A stretch of DNA of 35,226 nt from Proteobacteria bacterium SG_bin6 (GTDB lineage Bacteria; Pseudomonadota; Alphaproteobacteria; Sphingomonadales; Sphingomonadaceae). The translations under genes were made by a program, and so were the position numbers. Below are positions 14,958-25,101 of the stretch, one piece after another. How positions within the stretch are numbered: position 1 is the stretch's first letter; each line of letters opens with the position of its first letter. The notes below the pieces were generated by a model. That model searched no databases. It was not told where the DNA came from and saw only the letters and a program-made list of their open reading frames with translations. The stretch lies in NCBI GenBank assembly GCA_002083435.1, contig LWDJ01000020.1:1-35226 (forward strand), read 5' to 3'.

Positions 14958-15949
14958 AGCACCTCCGCGAGCGGCGCGACTTCGGCCAGCAACCGTGCGG
15001 CGCCGCGCAGCAGCGGCGCGGCGAGCACGGCGCCGGTCCCCTCGCCCAGCCGCAGCCCGAGATCGAGCAGCGGCGCCGCGTCCAGTTGCGCGAGCAGCAG
15101 CGTGTGCCCGCGCTCGGCCGAGCGGTGCGCGAAGATCAGCCGCTCGGCGAGCATGGGCTCCAGCCGAATCGCGGCAAGCGCGGCGGCCGAGGCAATGAAG
15201 CCATCGACCAACATTACTTTGCCCGCGCGCGCGCCGCCGATGAACGCGCCCGCCATCATCGCGATCTCGCACCCCCCGAATGCGGCGAGCACCGCGCGGG
15301 GGTCGCGGGCGTCGCTCCGTGCGGCGGCGCGTTCGAGCGCGGCCGTCTTGCGCGCGAAGCCCTGGGGGTCATGGCCGGCGCCGAGGCCGATGCAATCGTC
15401 GAGCGGCGCGGGGAGCAGGCGGTGCATCAGCAGCGCCGCGCTCGACGAATTGCCGATGCCCATTTCGCCGAGCGCGAGCACGTCCGCGGCGCGCCCGGCG
15501 GCGATTTCGGCGCCCCGGGCGAGCGCGGCATCGACCTCGGCGGGGCTGAGCGCGTCCTCGCGCGCGGCGTTGCGGGTGCCAGGGCGGAGCTTGGCGTCGA
15601 TCAGGCCGGGGTGCGGCGGCAGATCGGCGGCGACGCCGGCATCCACCACCGTCACCGCCACGTCCGCCGCGCGGGCGAGCGCGTTCACGCTCGCGCGGCC
15701 GCTCAGGATCAGGCGCACCATCGCCGGAGTGACGCTTGGCGGATAAGCGGCGACGCCCTCCTCGGTCAGCCCGTGATCGCCGGCGAACACCAGCGCCTCG
15801 ATCCGCTCGACGCCTGGGGTGACCGTGCCCTGGATCGCGCCAAGCTTCACCGCGAGCGCCTCCAGCGCGCCGAGCGCGCCGGGCGGCTTGGCCTGCGCAT
15901 CGAGCTTCGCGCGCAGAGCGGTAATGAGGTTGGGGTCGAGCGGCGTCAC
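14954..15949 (-). CDS. cobT: Nicotinate-nucleotide--dimethylbenzimidazole phosphoribosyltransferase
   Basis: CobT makes alpha-ribazole 5'-phosphate from nicotinate mononucleotide and dimethylbenzimidazole, supplying the lower ligand for CobS. The 331-residue length is normal. Family motifs are KPPGALGALEALAVKLG near the start, FAGDHGLTEEGVAAYP at about residues 55-70, GEMGIGNSSSAAL in the middle, and the C-terminal RLGEGTGAVLAAPLL carrying the catalytic-type Glu. It starts at GTG 15949 within the stop of the ABC ATPase gene. No cobU/cobP kinase gene accompanies it in this operon. Confidence 0.95.
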   Translation of the reverse strand: MTPLDPNLITALRAKLDAQAKPPGALGALEALAVKLGAIQGTVTPGVERIEALVFAGDHGLTEEGVAAYPPSVTPAMVRLILSGRASVNALARAADVAVTVVDAGVAADLPPHPGLIDAKLRPGTRNAAREDALSPAEVDAALARGAEIAAGRAADVLALGEMGIGNSSSAALLMHRLLPAPLDDCIGLGAGHDPQGFARKTAALERAAARSDARDPRAVLAAFGGCEIAMMAGAFIGGARAGKVMLVDGFIASAAALAAIRLEPMLAERLIFAHRSAERGHTLLLAQLDAAPLLDLGLRLGEGTGAVLAAPLLRGAARLLAEVAPLAEVL

Positions 15950-16731
15950 AAGCGTTCCACCAAGTCGATCGCCAGCCCCGTCTCCCCGGCGGTGACGCGC
16001 GCGCGGATGCCGTAAACCTGCGCCAGCCGTTCGGGAGTCAGCACCTCGGCGGGCGTCCCTTCCGCCACCAGCCGCCCCTCATGGAGCAGCAACAGCCGAT
16101 TGGCGACGCGCGCGGCGAGGGGCAGGTCGTGGAGCGTTAGCAGCACCCCCAGCCCCGCCGCCGCCTGCGCGCGAAACAGCGCGATCGCGTCGAGCTGGCG
16201 CCCCGGATCGAGCCCGGCGAGCGGCTCGTCGGCGAGCAGGAAGCGCGGGGCGCCGGCGAGCGCACGGGCGAGCAGCACCCGCGCCCGCTCCCCACCCGAC
16301 AGGCTGGTCGCGTCGCGGCGCGCGAACGCGCTCATGCCCACGGTGTCGAGCGCGGCGGCGATGGCGGCCTTGTCCTCGGCGGCGCTGCTCGCCCCGCGCC
16401 AGGGGAGCCGACCGAGCCCGACCAGCGTCTCGACGCTTACCGGCCAGGCGATTTCGGGGATTTGCGGCAGGAAGCCCAAAGCGCGGGCACGTTCCGGGGG
16501 CCGCCAGCCGGTAATCGGCCGGTCGCCGAGCGTCACCTTACCTCCGTCAGGCGGGCGCAGCCCGGCGAGGCAGGCGAGCAAGGTCGATTTGCCCGCGCCG
16601 TTAGGGCCGAGCACGACGCTCACCGCGCCGGGCGCGAACCGCGCGCTGACCCCGGCGAGCACCGGGCGGCCGCCAAGCGCGACCCGTACATCGTCCGCCG
16701 CAAGAACGGCGCCCTCCGGCAGCGGCATCAT
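15946..16731 (-). CDS. btuD: Vitamin B12 ABC transporter, ATP-binding protein
   Basis: The 261-residue ATPase of the corrinoid importer. Walker A GPNGAGKS is at about 42-49, the Q-loop at LPQIPEIAWP, the signature LSGGERARVLLARAL begins at about 144, Walker B LLADEPLAGLDPG follows, and the switch His is in LTLHDLP. This arrangement is typical of the FecCD/BtuCD family. The ATG at 16731 overlaps the permease stop codon (ATGA), in the order btuF-btuC-btuD. Substrate assignment to cobalamin rests on the riboswitch upstream and cobT-cobS downstream. Confidence 0.92.
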   Translation of the reverse strand: MMPLPEGAVLAADDVRVALGGRPVLAGVSARFAPGAVSVVLGPNGAGKSTLLACLAGLRPPDGGKVTLGDRPITGWRPPERARALGFLPQIPEIAWPVSVETLVGLGRLPWRGASSAAEDKAAIAAALDTVGMSAFARRDATSLSGGERARVLLARALAGAPRFLLADEPLAGLDPGRQLDAIALFRAQAAAGLGVLLTLHDLPLAARVANRLLLLHEGRLVAEGTPAEVLTPERLAQVYGIRARVTAGETGLAIDLVERL

Positions 16732-17696
16732 AGCAGCCGCCGCCGGAGCGTCAGCACCAGCGCCAGGAAGAACGGCGCGCCGAGCGCCGACAGCGCGACC
16801 CCCAGCCGCACTTCCTCGGCGGTCGGCAGCAGCCGCACCGCCATGTCGGCGGCGAGCATCAGCGCCGCGCCGCCCAAGGCGCTCGGCACCAGCAGCGCGC
16901 TCGGGCGCGCCCCGACCAGCGGGCGCAGCAGATGCGGCACGATCAACCCGACAAAACCGATCACGCCGGTCGCCGCGACGCACACCCCGGTCGCGAGGCC
17001 GACGCCCACCACCAGCATCAGCCGTGCCAGCCCGAGCCGCGCGCCAAGCGACCGCGCGCCCGCCTCGCCCAGCGTCAACGCATCGAGCGCCGGGGCGGTC
17101 GCGAGCACCAACGCTCCGCCCGCCAGCGCCAGCGGCAGTGTGTAACGCAGATCATCGACGCTGCGGTCCTGCAGCGAGCCCATCAGCCATTTGATGATCT
17201 CCCCCGATGCCCAGGGATTGGGCGCGAGGCTGAGCGCGAGCGCGATCCCCGCCCCCGCGACTGTTTGCAGCACCACGCCCGCGAGCACGAAGGTCACCGT
17301 GCCGCCAGTAAGCCCCGCCAGCGCGAGCAGCAGCAGCACGCCCACGCCCGCCCCCCCGATCGCCATCGTCGGCAGCAGCCAGAAGCTGGTGAGGCTGAAG
17401 TAAAGCGACAGCACCGCCCCCAAGGACGCCATCGCCGACACGCCGAGCAACCCCGGATCCGCGAGCGGGTTGCGCGTATAGCCCTGCAGCGCCGCCCCCC
17501 CCAGCCCCAAGGTCGCGCCGACAATCACCGCGAGCAGCGTCCGGGGCAGCCGGAGCTCGAACAGCAGCACCCCGAGCGGACCCGGCGCGCCCCACAGGCT
17601 CAAGGGGATCCACACCCGCCCAACCGAAAGCGACAGCAGACCGAGCAGCAGCACGCCGGTGCCGAGCGCGACAATGGTGGCGGCGGGGCGGCTCAC
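16728..17696 (-). CDS. btuC: Vitamin B12 ABC transporter, permease
   Basis: A 322-residue FecCD-family permease with about ten predicted membrane helices. Family motifs include LRLPRTLLAVIVGATLGLGG near residues 48-67, GYTRNPLADPGLLGVS, and GVIGFVGLIVPHLLRPLVG near the C-terminus, the cytoplasmic loop that contacts the ATPase. The GTG at 17696 overlaps the btuF stop (GTGA); longer upstream extensions of this frame only read through btuF in the wrong frame. It forms the channel of the btuFCD importer in the inner membrane. Confidence 0.93.
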   Translation of the reverse strand: MSRPAATIVALGTGVLLLGLLSLSVGRVWIPLSLWGAPGPLGVLLFELRLPRTLLAVIVGATLGLGGAALQGYTRNPLADPGLLGVSAMASLGAVLSLYFSLTSFWLLPTMAIGGAGVGVLLLLALAGLTGGTVTFVLAGVVLQTVAGAGIALALSLAPNPWASGEIIKWLMGSLQDRSVDDLRYTLPLALAGGALVLATAPALDALTLGEAGARSLGARLGLARLMLVVGVGLATGVCVAATGVIGFVGLIVPHLLRPLVGARPSALLVPSALGGAALMLAADMAVRLLPTAEEVRLGVALSALGAPFFLALVLTLRRRLL

Positions 17697-18541
17697 GCCA
17701 GCACCTCGCGCCCGCGCGCGAAGGTCGCGACCGCGCGGACCATCGCCGGCCCCGCGCAATAGAGCAGCCGTTCGGGAAAGGTGACGCGCGGCGTGTGCCC
17801 GGCGAGCTTGGCGAGCGCGGGATGAGTGAGCACCCGGTCCGCCCAGGGCGCGCGGCCATGTTCGCCCAGGAACAGGATCGCGGGCGGCGCCTGGAGCAAG
17901 TCTTCCAGCCGCACCGTGCCCCATTTGCGCACGCCGTAATGCGCGGCGGCATTGGTGAAGCCGGCGCGTTGGAGCAGCGCATCGGGCAACGTGCCGCCGC
18001 CCGCGACGAAGCCATTGGGCTGGAAGATGAGCGCCGGGCGTGGCTGCCAGCCAAGCGGCGCCGAAGCGCAGGCGAGCGCGATCTCGATCCGGCGCCGGAG
18101 CTTTGCCCCCGCTCCGGGCTCCCCGACCAGCGCCGCGATCCGCGCGATCTCGGCGAGCGCCGCCTCGATCGTGTCGCACACGTCGAACAGCTCGACCGTC
18201 AGCCCGGCCCGCGCCAGCGCCGCCCGTGTCGCGCGATCGGTGTGGCGGCTGGCGAGCACCAGATCGGGTTTGAGCAGCACCACCTCCTCGGCGGTTTCGT
18301 GCGTGATCGGCAGCCGCGCGGCACGCTCGGCGATCGTCGAACCGATCGGATCGTGCGAGAAATGGCTCAAGGCGGCGATGCGATCGGGGGTGACCAGTTC
18401 GATCAGGATCGCGTCGGTGCAGGGGCTGAGCGAGACGATCCGGCGTGGCGCCGCGCGCGCGGCGAGCGCCGGCGCCGCGAGCCACAGCATGGCCGCGCCC
18501 GCGATTGTCCTTCGGCTCGGCCCGGTCGCTCCGTTGCCCAT
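17693..18541 (-). CDS. btuF: Cobalamin-binding periplasmic protein
   Basis: This 282-residue protein has an N-terminal signal peptide (IAGAAMLWLAAPALAARA) and the class III periplasmic-binding fold of BtuF. Motifs are RIVSLSPCTDAILIELV after the signal, ALSHFSHDP, VLLKPDLVLASRHTD, and a second domain with FLGEHGRAPWADRV. It delivers corrinoids to BtuCD. ATG 18541 is chosen because upstream in-frame codons run into the riboswitch. It is the first gene after the cobalamin riboswitch, so the whole operon down to at least the phosphatase-like gene should be repressed when adenosylcobalamin is plentiful. Confidence 0.92.
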   Translation of the reverse strand: MGNGATGPSRRTIAGAAMLWLAAPALAARAAPRRIVSLSPCTDAILIELVTPDRIAALSHFSHDPIGSTIAERAARLPITHETAEEVVLLKPDLVLASRHTDRATRAALARAGLTVELFDVCDTIEAALAEIARIAALVGEPGAGAKLRRRIEIALACASAPLGWQPRPALIFQPNGFVAGGGTLPDALLQRAGFTNAAAHYGVRKWGTVRLEDLLQAPPAILFLGEHGRAPWADRVLTHPALAKLAGHTPRVTFPERLLYCAGPAMVRAVATFARGREVLA

Positions 18542-18644
18542 AACCCGCCATCGCTCGCCCGCCGGCCGATTCCGGCGGGGCATCGTCACGCGGGATATGT
18601 CCCGTATCGGCCCGCGCTTCCCGGCGGGCTGATGGACGATCGGC

Positions 18645-18806
18645 GCCGGGCAGGTCTCCTGGCTTCGCGGGTCAGCGCCGATGCCGTCGCCTTCCCGGGC
18701 CGAAACCCAGTGGCATGATGACGGCATGGCTCGCCGCTTACAGTTGCGGGTCCAGCCGGGGACTTGCACCCCATTCCCTTTTCACCCCGCGCGAACACGG
18801 GGACCA
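18645..18806 (-). promoter_or_regulatory. Cobalamin (adenosylcobalamin-type) riboswitch
   Basis: On the minus strand the conserved elements appear in order. A GGTGAAAAGGGAA segment comes first (plus-strand complement at about 18774-18787). Next is GCAACTGTAAGCGG (18734-18747), then the B12 box GCCACTGG (18707-18714), then GGGAAGG, and finally AGCCAGGAGACCTGCC (18649-18664). This is a near-perfect match to the cobalamin riboswitch consensus. About 100 bases containing a CGCCGG/CCGGCG hairpin separate it from btuF and probably form the expression platform. It is expected to shut down btuFCD-cobTS when B12 is abundant. Confidence 0.96.
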
Positions 18807-18855
18807 AGCGCGCGCAAGGGCTTAGGCGAGCACGGGCGGCGCCGTCAACGTCCGC

Positions 18856-19794
18856 TCAGGCGAACACCTCGCTCAGGTGCGCGCTCGGCAACCCCTCGCG
18901 CCGGTGGCGGAGCAGGCCGAACAGCGTCCCGTGGATCGCCGCGACATAGGCGCCAACGAAGGTCTGCACCGTGATCGAGATGACGCTGTTGACCACCTGC
19001 GCCGCCGCGCCGCCGCCCGCCGAGCTGAAACTGCCGCGCGCGACCGAGAAGGAGTCGATGCCGAGCAACAGCCCCTGCACCATCGCGAGCACCGCGCCGA
19101 CGCCGATATACAGTGCGAAGATCACCAAGTAGAGCCCGACCATCCGCCAGCGCAGCCCCCGGGTAAGCACCGCGCTGCGCCGGATCGCCGCGATCGCCCA
19201 GCGCCGTTCGACCACGCTCGCGCCTGGGGTCGCCGCCCACATCGCGACCAGCCAGATCACCGCGACGACCATCGCCAGCCAGATCAGCGCCACCAGCAGC
19301 ACGACCGGAGCACCGCCGCCCGCGGTCGCGGCCACCCCAGCACCCAGCACAACAGGGGGCACGAAAAACAACAGCATCACGATTCCGAACAGCAGGATCG
19401 ACAACAGCAACAGCCGAGGGACAGCGGCGAGACCGCGTCCGAGCGCGGTGCCGAACGACAATTGCTCGCCATCGGCGGCCGCCGCGGCGGTGACGACACC
19501 GATGCCCTGCAGGATCAGTTGCGCCACCAGCCCGATCAGGAACAGCACCACGCCAGCGCCGATAACCCCCAGGAACGTCGCCGGATCACTGAGCCCGCTG
19601 AAGAAATCGAGAATTTGGCGCCGTCCATAAATTCCGGAGACGCCCGCGCCCGTTACCAGCACCCCTTGCAGCAGGGTCACCGCTAGGGGTGCGCCAAGCA
19701 TCACCGCCGGGTTCGTTCGGAACAAGCCGGCGCTGCGGCCGATCACCTCGCCGATCGGAACCTGACGATCCGTTTCATAAATCCGCGTCGCCAT
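18856..19794 (-). CDS. Polytopic membrane protein, glycerophosphodiester phosphodiesterase membrane-domain-like
   Basis: The 312-residue product has about six long hydrophobic helices, each rich in Val, Leu, Gly and Ala. The short N-terminal segment (ATRIYETDRQVPIGEVIGRSAGLFRTN) resembles proteins annotated as having a GlpQ-type membrane domain, which lack the catalytic domain. Function is unknown. ATG 19794 is supported by an AGGGGG ribosome binding site; the longer upstream frame overlaps the divergent promoter region. It is divergently transcribed from the DUF4129-MoxR block, with 133 bases between starts, and might be related to it, but that is only positional. Confidence 0.72.
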   Translation of the reverse strand: MATRIYETDRQVPIGEVIGRSAGLFRTNPAVMLGAPLAVTLLQGVLVTGAGVSGIYGRRQILDFFSGLSDPATFLGVIGAGVVLFLIGLVAQLILQGIGVVTAAAAADGEQLSFGTALGRGLAAVPRLLLLSILLFGIVMLLFFVPPVVLGAGVAATAGGGAPVVLLVALIWLAMVVAVIWLVAMWAATPGASVVERRWAIAAIRRSAVLTRGLRWRMVGLYLVIFALYIGVGAVLAMVQGLLLGIDSFSVARGSFSSAGGGAAAQVVNSVISITVQTFVGAYVAAIHGTLFGLLRHRREGLPSAHLSEVFA

Positions 19795-19850
19795 TACTTG
19801 CCCCCTGCGAGTCAGCGCTTCGGTTCGATTTGAAGGCTGCCGCGCCGTGA

Positions 19851-19868
19851 TTTGGCTGTCCAGCCAAA
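19851..19868. promoter_or_regulatory. Inverted repeat in the divergent intergenic region
   Basis: A perfect 7-base inverted repeat (TTTGGCT, four bases, AGCCAAA) lies between the divergent genes at 19794 (minus) and 19928 (plus). It is about the size of an operator for a dimeric regulator and is positioned to control both directions. It could equally be a random palindrome. Confidence 0.3.
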
Positions 19869-19927
19869 ACTGTTGGTTGCGCAGCGATATACGCGCGCTA
19901 AGCATGGCACACAGCGAGGGAGTGAGC

Positions 19928-20614
19928 GTGGCGCGAGCGAGCGAGCAAAGTGGCACGGAACTGGCCGCCGCGCATCAGGCGCTGGTGAGCGACCCCAATG
20001 TTCAGTTCCAGCTGCCTCCGATAACCCCGCCGCCCCCGCCGCCCGCCTGGGCGAAAGCGGTAGGCGAGTGGCTCCGCTGGCTCGTCAAACCGCTGGTGCG
20101 GCTGTTCCAGTGGCTCGATGCGCTGCTGCCGGCGGGGATCATCGCCCGCTTGCTGTTCTGGGGGCTGATCGCGCTGGTCGTGGGCTTGGCGGTGATGTTG
20201 ATCGTCCAGCGGTTGCGAACCGGGCAGTGGCGATTGCCACGCCGCGCGCCGCGCACCGCGCCGGTGATCGAGGAGGATGCTTGGCAGCCCGAGGCGATGC
20301 CGGTCCGCCGCTGGCTCGAGGAGGCGGAGGCGCTCGCCGCCGCCGGGCGCTATGCCGAGGCGGCGCACCATCTGCTGCGCCGCTCGATCGACGACATCGC
20401 CACGCGCCGCCCCCAGCTGGTGCAGCCCGCGCTCACCTCGCGCGAGCTCGCGCGCGCCGAGGCGGTGCCGGCACCGGCGCGCGGCCTGTTCGCCGGGATC
20501 GCCGGACTTGTCGAGCGCAGCCTGTTCGGCGGCCGCGCGGTGAGCGCGGAGGATTGGCGGCAGGCGCGCGACGCCTATGCGCGCTTCACTTTGGGCCAGG
20601 CCTGGCAGGGATGA
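19928..20614 (+). CDS. DUF4129 domain-containing membrane protein
   Basis: The 228-residue product has a Pro-rich N-terminal linker (LPPITPPPPPPAW), one clear membrane helix (ARLLFWGLIALVVGLAVMLIV), and a C-terminal cytoplasmic domain. That domain contains RRWLEEAEALAAAGRYAEAAHHLLRRSIDD, the DUF4129 signature. GTG 19928 is preferred because GAGGGAG lies seven bases upstream; ATG 19904 would add eight residues. It is the first gene of a six-gene overlapping block with DUF4350, MoxR, DUF58, SpoIIM-like and RDD proteins. The function of DUF4129 is not known, but it very often occurs with MoxR and DUF58 proteins. Confidence 0.82.
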   Translation: MARASEQSGTELAAAHQALVSDPNVQFQLPPITPPPPPPAWAKAVGEWLRWLVKPLVRLFQWLDALLPAGIIARLLFWGLIALVVGLAVMLIVQRLRTGQWRLPRRAPRTAPVIEEDAWQPEAMPVRRWLEEAEALAAAGRYAEAAHHLLRRSIDDIATRRPQLVQPALTSRELARAEAVPAPARGLFAGIAGLVERSLFGGRAVSAEDWRQARDAYARFTLGQAWQG

Positions 20615-21812
20615 GCGACGTCGCGGTCGGTCGTGCGCGCGAGACGCAGGTGTTTCGCCCGGCGGTGGTCGTGCTGCTGCTGGTGATCGGCCTGATCGGC
20701 TTCGCCGCCACGCTGGGGCTCGGCGCCTATCTTCCCGAAACACCGCGCTTCGGCGTGGGCGATCGCCACGCCCTGTCCAACGCCGCGACCGGGTTCAGCG
20801 GCATCGTTCGCCTCGCCCGCGCGACCGGCGGATCGCCGATGATGATCCGTGACAAGCGCTTCTGGGGCAATCCCGGGCTGCTGGTCGTCACCCCCGACAG
20901 CGGATCGCAGGATTTCAGCGAGATTCTCGGCGAGCGGCCCCGGCAGCCGACGCTGTTCGTGATGACCAAATGGCAGGTCGGACCTGATCGAGATCATCCC
21001 GGCTGGGTCCGCCAGGCCGGTTTTATCCACCGCGGCGATCCTGAGAGGACGCTCGCGCCGGCGGTGAAGATCCGGGTCGGCCGCTATAGCAGCGGCGGCG
21101 CCCCGTTGGTCGCGCATGACGCGCCGCTCGAAGGGCTGAAGTTCACCGCGCCACGGCCGCTGCAGGTGATGGCAGGGCCGCTGCTCGAACCGCTGCTGAG
21201 CGACGGCAAGGGCGGCATCGTGCTAGCCCGGGTGAAGGGCACCACGCAATATCTGCTCGCCGACCCCGATCTGCTCGACAATCGCGGGCTGCGCAGGCTG
21301 GAGGACGCGAAGGCCGCGCTCGGGCTGCTCGCGGCGCTGACGCCGGAAGATCGCAGCCTTGGCTTCGACCTCGTAATGAACGGCTTTGGCGCGAAACCCA
21401 ATGTGCTGCGCCTCGCTTTCGAGCCGCCTTTCCTGGCGGTGACGATGGCGGTGCTCGCGGCGCTGCTGCTCGCCGGCTGGCAGGCGTTCGCGCGGTTCGG
21501 GCCGCCCCTGCCGCGCGCGCGGGCGATCGCGTTCGGCAAGGCTGCGTTGGTGGACAATGCCGCCGCGCTCGTCCGCCGCGCCCGCGCCGAACGTCGGCTG
21601 GGCGCGCGCTACGCAACCTTGCTGCGCGAGCTTGCCGCGCGGCGGCTGGCGGCGCCCGCGCGGCTGCGCGGCGCGGCGCTCGACGCCTATCTCGACGCGC
21701 AAGGCGGCGCCAAGTTCAGCCCGCTCGCCGCCGCGCTTTCGGAAGCGAACGACCGCGATACGCTCAGCATCCGGGCACGAGCGCTGCACAACTGGTTCGA
21801 GGAGAAAATCGG

Positions 21813-21816
<4 letters not shown>
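20611..21816 (+). CDS. DUF4350 domain-containing membrane protein
   Basis: A 401-residue protein with an N-terminal membrane helix (VVVLLLVIGLIGFAATLGLGAYL) and a second one near residue 275 (FLAVTMAVLAALLLAGW). The large domain between them should face the periplasm. It contains LSNAATGFSGIVRLARATG and LLVVTPDS, which fit the GATase1-like fold of DUF4350. The C-terminal part is charged and probably cytoplasmic. Its ATG overlaps the DUF4129 stop (ATGA), and its own stop overlaps the moxR start (GTGA). Function is unknown. Confidence 0.8.
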
Positions 21817-22765
<949 letters not shown>

Positions 22766-22769
<4 letters not shown>

Positions 22770-24073
22770 TCTATCCCGCGCGCGCGGCGATTCTGGCGGC
22801 GAGCCTTGGCGCGCCCGCCGCGCTGCTGCTCGCGGTGATCGCGCCGACGCGCTGGCAATTGGCGCTGTTCTGGCCGCTCGCGGTATTGCTGCTCGTCGCC
22901 GCCGACGCGCTGCTGGGCGCGGCGCGCGCGCGGTTGGCGCTCGACTGGCCGAAAGCACTGCCAATCGGTGTCGCGACCGATGCCTGGCTGACGTTGCGCC
23001 TGCAGGGCGGGCTGGCGCGACGCGCCGAACTGGCACTGGGGGTGAGCGGCGCGCCCGACTTTCCCGAGGACAACCGGGTGCGCGTGGCGCTTGATGGTGG
23101 CGCGGTGCGGGTCGCGCTGCCGGTGGTGCCGCGCCGGCGCGGGCTGCTGATCGCCGAGCGATTATGGGCGCGCTGGACCGGGCCGCTCGGCCTTGCCTGG
23201 CATCAGCGGGTCGTGAAACCGGGCGCCACCGCGCGCGTGCTGCCTGATCTGGGCGGGGTGCGGACCCAGGCGGCGCAGATATTTCAGCGCCACGCCTTCC
23301 AGGACCTGCTCGCGCAGATCGACCGGGGCGACGGGCAGGAGTTCGACACGCTGGTCGATTTCCACCCCGGCATGGACCGCCGCCGGATCGACTGGAAACA
23401 TTCGGCGCGCCACGTGAAGCTCCACGCCAAGGAATTTCGTGCCGAGCGCAACAGCCAGATCCTGTTCGTGGTCGATTGCGGCCGGCAGATGAGCGAGCCG
23501 GTCGCCGGCCTGCCGCGGATCGACCGCGCGGTGCAGGCCAGCCTGCTCACCGCCTGGGTCGCGCTCAAGCTGGGTGACCGCGTCGCGATCGAGGCGTTCG
23601 ACGCGCGGCCGCGGCTGGCGAGCGGCTTCGTGTCCGGCCCCGGCGCCTTCGCCGAGTTGCAGCACGTCGCCGCCGAGATCGATTATAGCGCCGCGGAAAG
23701 CAACTACACCTTCGCGCTCACCGCTTTGGCCAAGCGGCTTACCCGGCGTTCGATGATCGTGCTGTTCACCGAATTCACCGATCCTGCCGCCGCCGATTTC
23801 CTGGTCCGCGCGGTCGCGCGCCTCGCCGAGGCCCATCTGCTGCTTGTCGTGGTGCTGCGCGAGGAGGAACTGGAGACGATCGCCGCGCGCGCTCCCGAAA
23901 CCGCCGAGGACGTGACACGGGCGGTGACCGCCGGCGCGCTGCTGCACGATCGCCAGCTGGTCATCACCCGGTTGCAGCGTCTGGGGGTGCGCGTGATCGA
24001 AAGCGAGCATGACCGGGTCGGCGAGCGGCTGGTCGCCGGCTATGCCGATCTGAAGCGACGGAATCTGCTATGA
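22766..24073 (+). CDS. DUF58 domain-containing protein
   Basis: The 435-residue protein has two adjacent N-terminal hydrophobic helices (about residues 8-25 and 32-50) and a C-terminal cytoplasmic region. The DUF58 signature is present as FHPGMDRRRIDWKHSARH. The later segment ILFVVDCGRQMSEP looks like a von Willebrand A domain with a degenerate metal site (DxGxxM instead of DxSxS). DUF58 proteins nearly always pair with MoxR ATPases and are presumed substrates or effectors. It starts at TTG 22766, inside the moxR stop. Confidence 0.87.
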
Positions 24074-25101
24074 GCACGCACGCGGCGGGCGCTGGCCCGG
24101 TTCTCGTCAACGCGACCCGCTTCCGCGCGGCGCATCAGGCCGATTGGGAGCGGCTCGACGCGCTGCTCGCCCAGCTCGAGCGCGGCAAGGTGACCGCGCT
24201 CTCCGCGGAGGATCTGCTCGCGCTGCCCCTGCTTTACCGCGCGACGCTGTCGTCGCTGTCCGTCGCGCGAGAAACCTCGCTCGACCGCGCGCTGGTCGCT
24301 TATCTGGAGCAATTGTCGCGCCGCGCCTATTTCCAGCTCTACGGCGTGCCGGTGTCGTTCAACGCCCAGCTGCGGGACTTCTTCGCGCGCGGCTGGCCCG
24401 GCGCGGTGCAGGCGGTATGGCGCGAAACTCTGGTCGCGTTCGTCCTGTTCGCGGTGAGCGCGGTGCTCGGCTATGTGCTGATCCGCCACGACCCAAGCCT
24501 GTACGGCGCGATCATCGATCCGCAAATGGCGGGCGGGCGCGTTCCCGGTGCGAGCGCCGCGACGCTGCGCGAAACGCTCTACCATGCACCGAACGGCAAT
24601 CGCGAAGGCGTGCTCGCCACTTTCGCCACTTTCCTCTTCACGCACAACGCCCAGGTCTCGATCCTGTGCTTCGCGCTCGGCTTCGCTTTCGGGGTGCCGA
24701 CGGTTATGCTGCTGATCTTCAACGGCCTGATAATGGGCGCGCTGTTCGCGGTGTTCGTACCGGCGGGGCTTGGCCCCAATCTCGCCGCGTGGTTGTCGAT
24801 CCACGGCACGACCGAGATTTTCGCGATCCTGCTAAGCTCGGCCGCGGGCTTGCGGATCGGCACCGCGCTCGCCTTTCCCGGGCGGCAAGGCAGGCTGGAG
24901 GCGGCGGTGACCCAGGGGCGGCTCGCGGCCACGGTGATGGGCGGCACGGTGGTGATGCTCGCGGTCGCGGGGGTGCTGGAGGGCATCGGGCGGCAAAGCG
25001 TGCAGGGCGACGGCGCGCGCGCGCTGATCGGGCTGGCCATGCTGGCGCTGTGGCTGGGCTATTTCTATTGGCCACGCGGGGGCCGCGATGGCGCCGCCTA
25101 A
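24070..25101 (+). CDS. Stage II sporulation protein M-like membrane protein
   Basis: This 343-residue protein begins with a cytoplasmic helical region (FRAAHQADWERLDALLAQLERGK), then has several membrane helices. The SpoIIM family core is visible: FLFTHNAQVSILCFALGFAFGVPTVMLLIFNG and GTTEIFAILLSSAAGLRIG. The name comes from a Bacillus engulfment protein, but in non-sporulating bacteria such proteins occur with MoxR-DUF58 genes and have an unknown role. The ATG overlaps the DUF58 stop (ATGA), and the 3' end overlaps the RDD gene by 14 bases. Confidence 0.88.
   Translation: MSTHAAGAGPVLVNATRFRAAHQADWERLDALLAQLERGKVTALSAEDLLALPLLYRATLSSLSVARETSLDRALVAYLEQLSRRAYFQLYGVPVSFNAQLRDFFARGWPGAVQAVWRETLVAFVLFAVSAVLGYVLIRHDPSLYGAIIDPQMAGGRVPGASAATLRETLYHAPNGNREGVLATFATFLFTHNAQVSILCFALGFAFGVPTVMLLIFNGLIMGALFAVFVPAGLGPNLAAWLSIHGTTEIFAILLSSAAGLRIGTALAFPGRQGRLEAAVTQGRLAATVMGGTVVMLAVAGVLEGIGRQSVQGDGARALIGLAMLALWLGYFYWPRGGRDGAA

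Noticed and set aside
18542..18769. N-terminal extension of btuF into the riboswitch
   Set aside because: The extra residues are encoded by the riboswitch itself and lack a signal; ATG 18541 gives a proper signal peptide.
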